Below, one piece after another: positions 16,822 to 24,510 of a stretch of DNA of 64,000 bases. Location: contig OZ242360.1 of assembly GCA_965208775.1 (NCBI GenBank), positions 992,001-1,056,000 on the forward strand, written 5' to 3'. The translations under genes were made by a program, and so were the position numbers. The notes below the pieces were generated by a model that was not told the DNA's origin, made no database searches, and saw nothing but the letters and a program-made list of their open reading frames with translations. The DNA is from JAPOVO01 sp026708165 (GTDB lineage: Bacteria > Chloroflexota > UBA11872 > VXNJ01). The stretch's first letter is position 1. Each line of letters opens with the position of its first letter.

Positions 16822-16834
16822 TGATTTCCTCCTT

Positions 16835-17884
16835 CTACGGAAACGCAGCCAGGTCGTTCTGCACGGCTATCTGGAGGTCCTGCGAGCTGACCGAGTCGTA
16901 GGTGCTCTGCAGCACGAGTTGCGTCGACATCAACCCTTCGCGGTCGCCCCCGCGCTCCTCCATCGAGCCGTCCATGTGCGTGAAGGCGCCGTCGAGCCGC
17001 ACGAAGCGGTTGAGCTCGTTATCCGGCGCGGTGAACGCCGGGCCGGTGATCTCCACGCGAACAAAGCGCGTGACCCCCTTGCTCTTGTGCGCCTCCTCGG
17101 TCTGCACCAGCGCCGAACTGCCCGGATCGTGCACCACGTCGAGCGAAAGCTCCACGCGGCGCCTGCCGAACTCGTACTTGCTGAAGTCGAGGTCGGCGCG
17201 GTTGTCCAGGTAGTAGCCGGGCCGCAGGAACTCGCTGAGCTTCCACGTGAACCCGTATACCTGGCCGCTGATCCTGGTGTTCCCCAGGTTCGCCCAGGTA
17301 TCGTCGACGTACACCGACCAGCGGGCGTTGGCCGCCGGAATGAGCGACGGCAGCGACAGCCCGGCCGTCTTGGTGGCGTCGGAAGTCCTGCGCGCGGTCA
17401 TGATGAACCTGACCTCAGGCGCGCCCTCGTCGCTGCCGGTGATCTCCAGCTCCGTCGTGAACCCGTACGCCGCCTCCATCTCGGCGTTGCTGGTGAAGTC
17501 CGACTCCTCGAACTCGACCGTGAACGTGTCGGGCGCGGGGTCCGCCGACGCGCTGGGCTTGAACGTCCACAGCCGCGCCGCGCCCGTGCCCGGGCTCGTT
17601 GGCGTGATCCCGCCCTTCACCCCCGAAAGCAGCGGCAGCAGTATCTGCTCGAAGTCGAGCGGAAACCCGCCGATCTCCAGCTCCGTGCCGTTGCGGATGT
17701 TGAGCGGCGGCCGCGAGGACCGCGTCAGCAGGCCGTCCATGTCCTCCTCGAAGTGCTCGAACGTCTCCTGGCGGCGGTAGGTCGCCTGCGGCGTGACTAT
17801 CCGCCTCGCCGCGGCCACCGCCGTGCCGCGCGCCGTCTCCTTGCCCACTTGAATCTTCGTCGCCGACTTGATTGCCGAACCCAT
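16835..17884 (-). CDS. Major tail (tail tube) protein
   Basis: A 349-residue beta-rich protein starting MGSAIKSATKIQVGKETARG, a start often seen in siphophage tail tube proteins. It has no membrane spans or signal. The ATG at 17884 follows AAAGGAG. It lies directly upstream of the tail chaperones and downstream of the head-completion genes, the expected slot. A C-terminal half with repeated Phe/Val beta strands could include an Ig-like domain, but this is not certain. Confidence 0.85.
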   Translation of the reverse strand: MGSAIKSATKIQVGKETARGTAVAAARRIVTPQATYRRQETFEHFEEDMDGLLTRSSRPPLNIRNGTELEIGGFPLDFEQILLPLLSGVKGGITPTSPGTGAARLWTFKPSASADPAPDTFTVEFEESDFTSNAEMEAAYGFTTELEITGSDEGAPEVRFIMTARRTSDATKTAGLSLPSLIPAANARWSVYVDDTWANLGNTRISGQVYGFTWKLSEFLRPGYYLDNRADLDFSKYEFGRRRVELSLDVVHDPGSSALVQTEEAHKSKGVTRFVRVEITGPAFTAPDNELNRFVRLDGAFTHMDGSMEERGGDREGLMSTQLVLQSTYDSVSSQDLQIAVQNDLAAFP

Positions 17885-17984
17885 CAGGCATCTGCTCCTT
17901 TCTTGTGCGACGTGTTTCGCCTGTCTTCCGTCCGTCCGTACGTGTGAGATTCCTCTATCTCACGCCTCCTTTCCGGGATTTCTC

Positions 17985-18075
17985 CCGTCATTCCCGCGAA
18001 AGCGGAATGCCGGCATCCACTCCCTCCCCCTTTCCAGCGAGAGGGTTGGGGTGAGGACCCTCCGGCCCTCACCCC
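17985..18075. repeat. GTCATTCCCGCGAAAGCGG repeat and family A repeat
   Basis: A GTCATTCCCGCGAAAGCGG inverted-repeat unit at about 17988-18010 is followed by a family A unit at about 18021-18058. They fill most of the 238-base space between the tail tube and the tail terminator genes. Confidence 0.8.
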
Positions 18076-18122
18076 CATTACCCGCGTGTGTTTCCCGATA
18101 GGCCAACCTCCTTTCAGCTCCC

Positions 18123-18569
18123 TTACGAGAAGCTCTTGGCTTCCTTCATCTCCAGGTCCAGGAACAGGTCGAGGCCGATGTACGACAGCCCGCCCCGCTC
18201 CAGGCTCACCAGCGTCGGCTCGCCGCCGCGCAGGCTCTGCCGGGTAACCGTGCCGTTCAGCGTCACGTCGGCGTCGAGCGCTTCGACCGTCTTCTCCATG
18301 AAGGCGCTCGCGACGTCCGCGGCCTGGTCCTGGTCCGCGTCCCTGACGAATAGCTGCATGTGGACCGTGTAGAACTGGATCCGCATGTCGATGTGCCGCT
18401 CTTCGCGAATCAGCGTCCAGTCGTTCATCCAGCTCGGCGTGGCCGGCAGCGTGGTCGACTGCCGCGGGACGTACTTGTACGCCGCCCCCACCGAGACCGC
18501 TATCGGGTCCGTTATCGAAAGCCCGCCCTGGATCGCTACGAGGCGACCGAGCGCCGCGCGGATATTCAT
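18123..18569 (-). CDS. Phage tail terminator/head-tail completion protein
   Basis: A 148-residue protein in the slot between the gp10-like neck protein and the tail tube gene, where tail terminator proteins lie. Features are an early GGLSITDPIAVSV segment, a mid-part with DWTLIREERHIDMRIQFYTVHMQL strands and an acidic helix. The start at 18569 has a better-spaced AAGGA than the ATG at 18581. Function is inferred from gene order. Confidence 0.65.
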   Translation of the reverse strand: MNIRAALGRLVAIQGGLSITDPIAVSVGAAYKYVPRQSTTLPATPSWMNDWTLIREERHIDMRIQFYTVHMQLFVRDADQDQAADVASAFMEKTVEALDADVTLNGTVTRQSLRGGEPTLVSLERGGLSYIGLDLFLDLEMKEAKSFS

Positions 18570-18639
18570 TCGTTCAACCATCCTTTCCGTGTAAAAGCCT
18601 CGCGCCCCCTTCGGACGCTTCCATCGACTACGCCTGTGC

Positions 18640-19011
18640 TCACCGCCCCGACCACCTTGCGCCTATCGCGCGGCCCATCTCGTCGAGCCAGCGCGGCATC
18701 TCACGCTGGACGTGCTTCGCCGCCGCCCGCATGAAGAACCGCCCCTCTCGACGCGGCGGCGCGCCCTCCTCGACCGCGCGTGCGTAGGACAGGGTCGATC
18801 CGACCTTGGCCATGTAGGTGCCGGTCTCGGCGGTGATGCTGCGAGCGAGCGCCCCGGTGACTCGGGGCGCTCGCTCACTGGCTACCCGCTGCGCGGTCGT
18901 GGCCGCGGTGCGCAGCAGGCTCGCCAGGGGCCGCTCGACCAGGTCGCGGTCGAGCTTCCTCGTAATCCGGTCCAGGCCCCTGACCGGATGTGTTCTCGAT
19001 TTTCCGGCCAT
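18640..19011 (-). CDS. HK97 gp10-like neck/tail completion protein
   Basis: A 123-residue protein: basic helical N-terminus (LDRITRKLDRDLVERPLASLL), then the family pattern RVTGALARSITAE and YARAVEEGAPPRREGRFFMRAA, where the G-x-L-x-x-S-I and Y-A-x-x-x-E-x-G stretches are typical of the HK97-gp10 family. The ATG at 19011 overlaps the stop of the connector gene (TGATG). It should join head and tail in the virion-like particle. Confidence 0.85.
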   Translation of the reverse strand: MAGKSRTHPVRGLDRITRKLDRDLVERPLASLLRTAATTAQRVASERAPRVTGALARSITAETGTYMAKVGSTLSYARAVEEGAPPRREGRFFMRAAAKHVQREMPRWLDEMGRAIGARWSGR

Positions 19012-19625
19012 CAGAACCGCACCCGACGGTACGCTCCGGCAAGCTCTCGCACGATGCCTTCCGCCTCGCGGCTCGCCTCGAACGCGCCGCCCAGCTCGGG
19101 CACCCGCCCGGTGGCCCTCGGCGTCTCCAGCCGCAGTACCGCCGTCAGGTGCACGGTTGCCCTGGCGATGGCTTCGGGTATGGCCGGCCAGCCCCATTGA
19201 GCGGTGACTTCCACCCGGCGGCCCGCCGGCCATCCGGCCCTGCCGCCCGAAGGCGGCAAATGGATCGCCGTCCACGGACGCGGTTCGGATCCCCTGTTGG
19301 CGTTGAGCGGCCAAAGCTCGAACTCGTCCGCCGCCAGCGGGGCCTCGTCCGCAAAGCCGCCGTCGCCGTTTTCGTCGATCGTTATCGACGCCGGGACCGC
19401 CGCCAGGTCGTCCACCCAGAGAACGCGCGGATCGCCCTGCGGCTGCCGCGTGAATATGCGCCCCACCGCCCGGGCGTCCTTCGTGAATGACCGCCCCAGC
19501 ACTCTGTCCAGGTACCGCGACACCGCCTTGAGGTCGATGTCGATCTCCGCGTCGTCGGCGGAGTCGGTCTTCGAGATCAGCTTCCGATAGGCCGCCGCGG
19601 AGGCGTACGCGTCGGTCACGGCCAT
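19011..19625 (-). CDS. Head-tail connector protein (gp6-like)
   Basis: A 204-residue protein. The N-terminal half is helical (AYASAAAYRKLISKT, AVSRYLDRVLGRSFT), as in gp6/gp15-like connectors, and the C-terminal helix contains ATVHLTAVLRLETPRATG. A mid-segment DENGDGGFADE resembles a calcium loop and is also echoed in the tail gene at 10421. The ATG at 19625 is preferred over a start 17 codons upstream, which has a low-complexity leader. The stop overlaps the next gene. Confidence 0.75.
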   Translation of the reverse strand: MAVTDAYASAAAYRKLISKTDSADDAEIDIDLKAVSRYLDRVLGRSFTKDARAVGRIFTRQPQGDPRVLWVDDLAAVPASITIDENGDGGFADEAPLAADEFELWPLNANRGSEPRPWTAIHLPPSGGRAGWPAGRRVEVTAQWGWPAIPEAIARATVHLTAVLRLETPRATGRVPELGGAFEASREAEGIVRELAGAYRRVRF

Positions 19626-19776
19626 AAGGCTGTTCCCACGGGGCGCGTCTCCCCGGCCCTTGCGCCGCTCCCGCATTGAGACCGAGCGCGGCGGCGGCCC
19701 CGCGTGGGGGCAGTCCGGGGCACGCCGCCGGGCTCTTCGAAAATTGGTGGCGCCGTTCCCAGGTCTCGCATGTTCA

Positions 19777-20181
19777 TCACGCGAACCTGATGGCGGCGCT
19801 GGGTGTGATTCGTCCGTCGTTCATCACCGCGACCAGGCGCCACGTCTTGGCTCCGGCGTGGCGGATGTTGATGTCGATGCTCCCGTCCGCCTCGGATATC
19901 GCGGTGAAATGTTTGCCCGACGAGTGCTCGCTGAGGATCACGCCGTTAGTCCCTATAGCCAGGCCGCCGCTCGGAGCGGTCGCGGTCAGCGAATCGCCGT
20001 TGGCGTCGTCGGAGAGATAGAACTCCCCCCGCGCGCGCTCGTTGACCGCCTGACCGCCGACCCGCATCTCGATCGCCACGTTGATGACGTCGGAGGCTTC
20101 CCGGCCGATCTCGAACGACACCTCCTGGACCGGCCGCGCCAGCGCCCCCTCGATGACCTTCCCGCCTTGAATTACTCCCAT
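19777..20181 (-). CDS. Phage head-region protein, unknown
   Basis: A 134-residue beta-rich protein without motif, between the major capsid and connector genes. Its ATG at 20181 directly follows the stop of a 32-residue gene (TAGATG). Gene position and size would fit a head decoration, fibre or minor head protein. I did not recognise a family. Confidence 0.7.
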   Translation of the reverse strand: MGVIQGGKVIEGALARPVQEVSFEIGREASDVINVAIEMRVGGQAVNERARGEFYLSDDANGDSLTATAPSGGLAIGTNGVILSEHSSGKHFTAISEADGSIDINIRHAGAKTWRLVAVMNDGRITPSAAIRFA

Positions 20182-20280
20182 CTATGAATCCTTCCCTTGA
20201 TCTGGTTTCGACGACTCCTCGACCGGCCCGAACGCGGCCGCGCCTCTGCCGAGAACCTCGATCTCTACTATTCGCGCCAT
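20182..20280 (-). CDS. 32-residue phage gene between capsid and head protein
   Basis: A short frame, MARIVEIEVLGRGAAAFG then VEESSKPDQGKDS, that exactly fills the space between the capsid stop (20284) and the next start (20181). The ATG comes three bases after the capsid stop. Tight packing on both sides is the main evidence. Function unknown; small head-region proteins of this kind can be decoration or scaffold fragments. Confidence 0.5.
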   Translation of the reverse strand: MARIVEIEVLGRGAAAFGPVEESSKPDQGKDS

Positions 20281-20283
20281 CCG

Positions 20284-21531
20284 TTAGATCCCCGTGACCG
20301 TTCCGAACGCCTTGGGCCGGTAGTGGACGACCGCCGCCCGCAGGTCGGCGCGGATCGCCTGCTTACCCTCGACGAAATAGGTCGAGTGCGAGTCGCTCAC
20401 CCTGATCTCGACGCCGCGCTTGACGCGGAGCGCCGAGTAGGTCGCGTAGTCGCCCGCCGTCGCGGTGTTCTCGGCCGCCGCCGTCGTCTGCACGACGCGA
20501 ACGCCCCAGATTCGCTCCGGCCCCGGCTCGCTGGGAGATCCCCAGATGTACACGCCGTCGGCGGTCCGCAGCAGCCGGATGCCCTCCCAGTCGTTCGGAT
20601 GGACGAACACCACGCTCGGCTCGGCGAAGCCGTCCGACCGGATCTTTCGGAAGAGCTTGTAGAACGCGTCCGGCGTGGGGTCGGTTCCCTTCGCCTGCGT
20701 CTGAATCCCCGTGACGTTGTTGGTGCCGAGCAGGTTCGGAGTGCTTCCGTCGCCCCGCAGCACCTGCAGGTCGAGCCGCTGCTGGAGCATGAAGGCCAGC
20801 CGGTCGTTGACGTAACCCTCGGCCTGCTCCTCGTCTTCGAGCTGCTCGTCGGTCACCGGCAGAAAGACCGCGATCTTCTGCACCGACTGCGACTTCTCCG
20901 TCAGCGCCAGCGACGCCTCGGGATACGCGGCGGCTTCAGCCTTCTCCACCGCCGCGTTGTTGAAGGTGGTCTCTTCCATGTACTTCACCGAGTTCTGGTT
21001 GGTCGGCGAAGTCGGAATGAAGTTGACCACCGTGACCGGGCGCTCGGGCTTTAGCTCCACGCGTCCCTCGCGCAGCGCCTCCGGCGACCAGCCGGCGCTC
21101 GTCTGGAACAGCGCCTTGAACTCGCTCGCGCCGATGTCGAGCACCGACGCCGGGCCGTTCATCCCCACCATGCCCTTGTAGGCGGCGGACTCCACGAACA
21201 GCCGTCCCAGGCTCTTCGGCTGCACCGCCCTGGCGTCGCCCGTCGCCGGATGGGGCGGCGGCGCGAACGGACGGCGGTCGTCTTCCAGCGCCCGCCTGTT
21301 GTCCTCCGCGACCCGCGCCGCGTCGACGGCGTCATCGAGCTTCTTCGCGAGCCCGTCGATCTCCTTCGTGCGCCGCTTGACCTCGTCGCGCACGGCGTTC
21401 GGTCCGCCCACGATCGATCTCACTCGCTCGTAGTCGTAAGACTCGCCGTCTCTCGCTTCCTCGAATATGCGATGAAGCTGCTCGCGCTTGGCGGTCAGCT
21501 CATCGCGCATCGTCCTGATTCCCGTAGCCAT
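20284..21531 (-). CDS. HK97-fold major capsid protein
   Basis: A 415-residue capsid precursor. Residues about 1-105 are a charged coiled-coil delta/scaffold domain (MRDELTAKREQLHRIFEEAR..., KEIDGLAKKLDDAV). The rest has HK97-fold hallmarks: VKYMEETTFNNAA (E-loop region), the AVFLPVTDEQLEDEEQAEGYVNDRL spine helix region, LLRGDGSTPNLLG and the C-terminal VVHYRPKAFGTVTG. The protease gene immediately upstream would remove the delta domain. This is the strongest marker that the cluster derives from a tailed phage. Confidence 0.95.
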   Translation of the reverse strand: MATGIRTMRDELTAKREQLHRIFEEARDGESYDYERVRSIVGGPNAVRDEVKRRTKEIDGLAKKLDDAVDAARVAEDNRRALEDDRRPFAPPPHPATGDARAVQPKSLGRLFVESAAYKGMVGMNGPASVLDIGASEFKALFQTSAGWSPEALREGRVELKPERPVTVVNFIPTSPTNQNSVKYMEETTFNNAAVEKAEAAAYPEASLALTEKSQSVQKIAVFLPVTDEQLEDEEQAEGYVNDRLAFMLQQRLDLQVLRGDGSTPNLLGTNNVTGIQTQAKGTDPTPDAFYKLFRKIRSDGFAEPSVVFVHPNDWEGIRLLRTADGVYIWGSPSEPGPERIWGVRVVQTTAAAENTATAGDYATYSALRVKRGVEIRVSDSHSTYFVEGKQAIRADLRAAVVHYRPKAFGTVTGI

Positions 21532-21536
21532 AACCT

Positions 21537-22205
21537 CTAAACCTCCGTGTTGAGACTGGCCAAAACATCCCTGCCCGCCATTCGGGCTTCAATAACCTGC
21601 AAATCCGCAAAATCCCGTTCCGCCTGCCCTGAGCCAGTCGAAGCGGCTTCCGCAACTCCCTCTCCCTTGATGGGAGAGGGTTGGGGTGAGGGTGAAGACC
21701 ACCGCTCACCCTGAGCCTGTCGAAGGGCGTCCGATTTCACGCTCACCGTCCGCGTTCCGATTCCCGCCCCGCGAAGGACCGGCGAGACCTCGAACAGTGC
21801 AAGCCGCTTGAGCACGCGGACCCTCTGATCGCCGCGCACCGCGTCCTCGGACTCGACCACCTCGAATCCGTACGACCACTCGCAGGGCGCGCCCGCCTCG
21901 CTCAGCCGCTTCAATGTCGTGTGCAGCTCCCGGCCGCCGATGGTGTCCAGGAACAGCAGCCCCTCGAAAAAGGCCGCGCCGCCGCGCTCGAATACCTTTC
22001 CCACTCCAACCGGCAGCGCCGCGCCGTAGGCGCTTGAGTGGTTGAACGGCGAGACCTTTACGTCGTCGACAGACCCGAACGCGCCGGGGACCGTCAGGTC
22101 GCCGTCGCGGTCGACCACGCCGAGCGTGGCGATCCTCGCGACTACCGCCCCTTCAGGGCCGTCCTCCATAAGCTCGATGGGAGCCGTAAGCGTTTTTGTA
22201 TCCAC
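21537..22205 (-). CDS. Prohead maturation protease (HK97 family)
   Basis: A 222-residue protein. The core has the family pattern: VDRDGDLTVPGAF, FNHSS with the catalytic His, CEWSYGF with the likely catalytic Ser, and LFEVSPVLRGAG. About 40 residues from position 160 come from two repeat insertions (LRQAQGER..., PSPQPSPIKGEG, STGSGQ) of families B and A, in frame, between the protease core and the C-terminal tail. Directly upstream of the capsid gene, with a five-base gap. The catalytic core seems intact. Confidence 0.9.
   Translation of the reverse strand: MDTKTLTAPIELMEDGPEGAVVARIATLGVVDRDGDLTVPGAFGSVDDVKVSPFNHSSAYGAALPVGVGKVFERGGAAFFEGLLFLDTIGGRELHTTLKRLSEAGAPCEWSYGFEVVESEDAVRGDQRVRVLKRLALFEVSPVLRGAGIGTRTVSVKSDALRQAQGERWSSPSPQPSPIKGEGVAEAASTGSGQAERDFADLQVIEARMAGRDVLASLNTEV
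21625..21730. repeat. Families A and B repeats inside the protease gene
   Basis: A TGCCCTGAGCCAGTCGAAG unit (about 21627), a family A hairpin (about 21655-21692) and a CACCCTGAGCCTGTCGAAGGG unit (about 21707) lie in a row within the coding frame. Confidence 0.85.
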
Positions 22206-22463
22206 GATTCCTCATTGCTAGCCCCCACGGCTATCCATTCATTCCAAGTTATGAGTCGTTTTTGCCATCGTCTACAACGTCGCCAAGAAATCGTTGGACA
22301 ATTTTTCGCCGGCCTCCCAGGTGCCAACTTCGTACCAACGCGGGACCCGTCAGTTGCCACGACAGTTGCCCTCGCTTTAGACCGCCGGAAGCCCGATTCC
22401 GACCTCCTCCTTGGCGGGTTTGCTACCCTCTCGCATATCCCCGGCAGCAGGAGAAACTCCAAT

Positions 22464-23561
22464 ATGAAAATCACCCAGGTGCGCACTTCTTTGGTGGCCG
22501 TCCCGCGCAGCCGCGCCGTCGCCGACGCCACGGCCACGAACATGGGCACCGGCGGTCACTGCTTCGTGCACGTCGCAACCGACGAAGGCGTTGAAGGTCT
22601 GGGCATGTCCACCGCCAGCCGCGCCGTGCGCGAGGTGATCGAACACGACCTCAAGCCGCTGCTGATCGGCGCCGACCCGCTCCATATCGAGGGTCTCTGG
22701 CAAGCCATGTTCTGGCAGGTCCGCGGATTCGGCCGTAAGGGCGTCGCAATCCAGGCCCTGTCCGCCGTCGACATCGCCCTTTGGGACCTCAAGGCCAAGT
22801 ACCTGGGGCTGCCGCTGTTCAAGCTCCTGGGCCCATGCCGCGAATCGATCCCGATCTACGGCAGCGGCGGATGGACTTCGTTCACGCAAGACGAGCTTGT
22901 CGAGGAGCAGACAGGCTACGTTGAACGCGGTATGCGACGCGTGAAGATGAAGGTCGGAATGGACTTCGGTTCCAGGACTCGTGAAGACCTGAGCCGCCTC
23001 CGCGCGGTGCGTGAGGCTGTCGGCGATGACGTCGAGATCTACATCGACGCCAACAACGGCTACACCGCCAAGCAGGCCATCGGGCTCGCCCCGAGGTTTC
23101 AGGAGTACGACGTCGGCTGGCTCGAAGAGCCGGTCATGGCCGACGATATCGACGGCCTCGCCCGCGTAGCCCGGGCCATCTCGATCCCCGTCGCCACCGG
23201 CGAGCACGAATACACCAAGTACGGATTCAAAGACCTGCTCTTGCGCGGTGCGGCCGACATCGCCCAACCGGACGTCGGCAGGGTCGGCGGGATAACCGAG
23301 TGGATGAAAGCCGCTCAGCTCGCCGACGCGTTCAACATCCCCGTCGCGTCACACGGCTACCAGCTGGTCCACCTCCATCTCGCGTGCGCCACGCCTAACA
23401 TGCTCGTCGTGGAAGTTCTGGGCACCGTCGAGGAAGCGGACCGCATCCTGTACAAGGAGTTTCCGGTGCCGTCCGGCCCGGACTGGGCTCCCGATTCCGA
23501 CAAGCTCGGCTTGGGCCTCGAGCTCGACCCGGCCGCCGTCGAGCGCTACGGTGTCGGGTAA
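22464..23561 (+). CDS. Mandelate racemase/muconate lactonizing enzyme (enolase superfamily)
   Basis: A 365-residue enolase-superfamily protein. Visible residues are Lys161-x-Lys163 (KMK) at barrel strand 2, Asp195 and Asn197 (DANNG), Glu221 or Glu222 (EEP) and Glu247 (GEH) as metal ligands, the QPDVGRVGG motif, and a His in SHG. This fits acid-sugar dehydratases or racemases acting on a carboxylate with Mg. The ATG at 22464 follows AGGAG. It is a host-type metabolic gene on the strand opposite to the phage genes, and it occupies the slot between terminase and protease where a portal gene normally lies. Confidence 0.92.
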   Translation: MKITQVRTSLVAVPRSRAVADATATNMGTGGHCFVHVATDEGVEGLGMSTASRAVREVIEHDLKPLLIGADPLHIEGLWQAMFWQVRGFGRKGVAIQALSAVDIALWDLKAKYLGLPLFKLLGPCRESIPIYGSGGWTSFTQDELVEEQTGYVERGMRRVKMKVGMDFGSRTREDLSRLRAVREAVGDDVEIYIDANNGYTAKQAIGLAPRFQEYDVGWLEEPVMADDIDGLARVARAISIPVATGEHEYTKYGFKDLLLRGAADIAQPDVGRVGGITEWMKAAQLADAFNIPVASHGYQLVHLHLACATPNMLVVEVLGTVEEADRILYKEFPVPSGPDWAPDSDKLGLGLELDPAAVERYGVG

Positions 23562-23686
23562 AACCGAAGTGACGGTGCTACAGAGCGCGCCTAAGTCCAA
23601 ACCTGTGCTACGTCTCGCGGAAAGCTCAGTTCCGACAGCGCCCGTTGCGTTTCCGACCTCTCTCCCGCTTCTGGCGTTCTCGACGG

Positions 23687-24193
23687 CTAAGAGAATTCCC
23701 GTCCAGTCCTATCAGTGCTCTCATCCACAAAATCAAAACGGGCGATTGAAGGAAGCCGAAATGTCCACCAAGTCTGGCCGTCGCGGTTCGATATCGCGAA
23801 GTCACCTTGGGTAATCACATCCATTCCGAGTAGCACGTCCACTCCCGCCACTTCCCCTTCAGATACTCGAACACCCACGAGTTCAACTTTGTTCGGGAGG
23901 CGTATATTGACTAGGAATGCATCGGTCTCAAATAGGTTTTTACTCCCGCCGCGACCAACTCCTTGAACTTCCACTCGGCCGACGGGCACCAGCGCTAAGT
24001 CGGAAGCGACTCGCCTCGAAATGACGCAGTTGGTGGCCCCGGTATCCCAGAGCGCTATGTAAGAACGGCGCTCGGGCGGCGGATCACCGGCCTCTGGGTC
24101 AAAGTACTCGCTGACGTGCACATCGTTTATGAGCTCCCGACAAATCGCCTGAGATTTTGTCGTAAACCCCCAAACAGGCGTTGAACGGGCCAT
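23687..24193 (-). CDS. Retropepsin-like aspartic protease
   Basis: A 168-residue protein with one catalytic motif, ALWDTGATNCVIS (Asp-Thr-Gly-Ala), and the second-half motif DVLLGMDVITQGDF, typical of bacterial retropepsin-like single-domain aspartic proteases that work as dimers. No signal peptide. It follows a small DUF5678-like gene after only three bases, so the two are probably co-transcribed. The pair lies between terminase and protease within the phage-like cluster. The substrate is unknown. Confidence 0.8.
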   Translation of the reverse strand: MARSTPVWGFTTKSQAICRELINDVHVSEYFDPEAGDPPPERRSYIALWDTGATNCVISRRVASDLALVPVGRVEVQGVGRGGSKNLFETDAFLVNIRLPNKVELVGVRVSEGEVAGVDVLLGMDVITQGDFAISNRDGQTWWTFRLPSIARFDFVDESTDRTGREFS

Positions 24194-24196
24194 CGC

Positions 24197-24463
24197 CTAA
24201 GAAAAGGCCACCCTTGAGTGATATTGCAGCAGTTGGTCCTGTGGAAGGCATTCCTGCAACAGGAAATGACCCAACCCATACTTGCTCTTCATCTCCGTAT
24301 AGGCTTCCAGTTCGTTCTCATATGCGGCAACAACCTCATCTTCGACGATTACGATGAACTTGCCGCCGTACTTCTCGACAAGCTCGTCTTGATGAGCTTT
24401 GAAATATCGATATTCGCGCTCCAGCGACGCCATTTCGCCCTCCAGTCGGCTAAGCAAGACCAT
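24197..24463 (-). CDS. DUF5678-like small protein paired with retropepsin
   Basis: An 88-residue protein with the pattern YRYFKAHQDELVEKYGGKFI then VIVEDEVVAAYENELEAY, which resembles DUF5678: a charged helix, a beta hairpin and another helix. The stop lies three bases before the retropepsin start. DUF5678-like and retropepsin genes occur as neighbours in other bacteria as far as I recall; the function of the pair is not known. It could be substrate, partner or regulator of the protease. Confidence 0.65.
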   Translation of the reverse strand: MVLLSRLEGEMASLEREYRYFKAHQDELVEKYGGKFIVIVEDEVVAAYENELEAYTEMKSKYGLGHFLLQECLPQDQLLQYHSRVAFS

Positions 24464-24510
24464 TGTATAAGTTGCCCGCTGTTCGTTCCGCTACTGACCT
24501 GGAACTTCCC

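Noticed and set aside
22038..22463. N-terminal extension of the enolase-family gene
   Set aside because: It is antisense to the protease gene and has no family similarity; the ATG at 22464 with AGGAG fits the known N-terminus.
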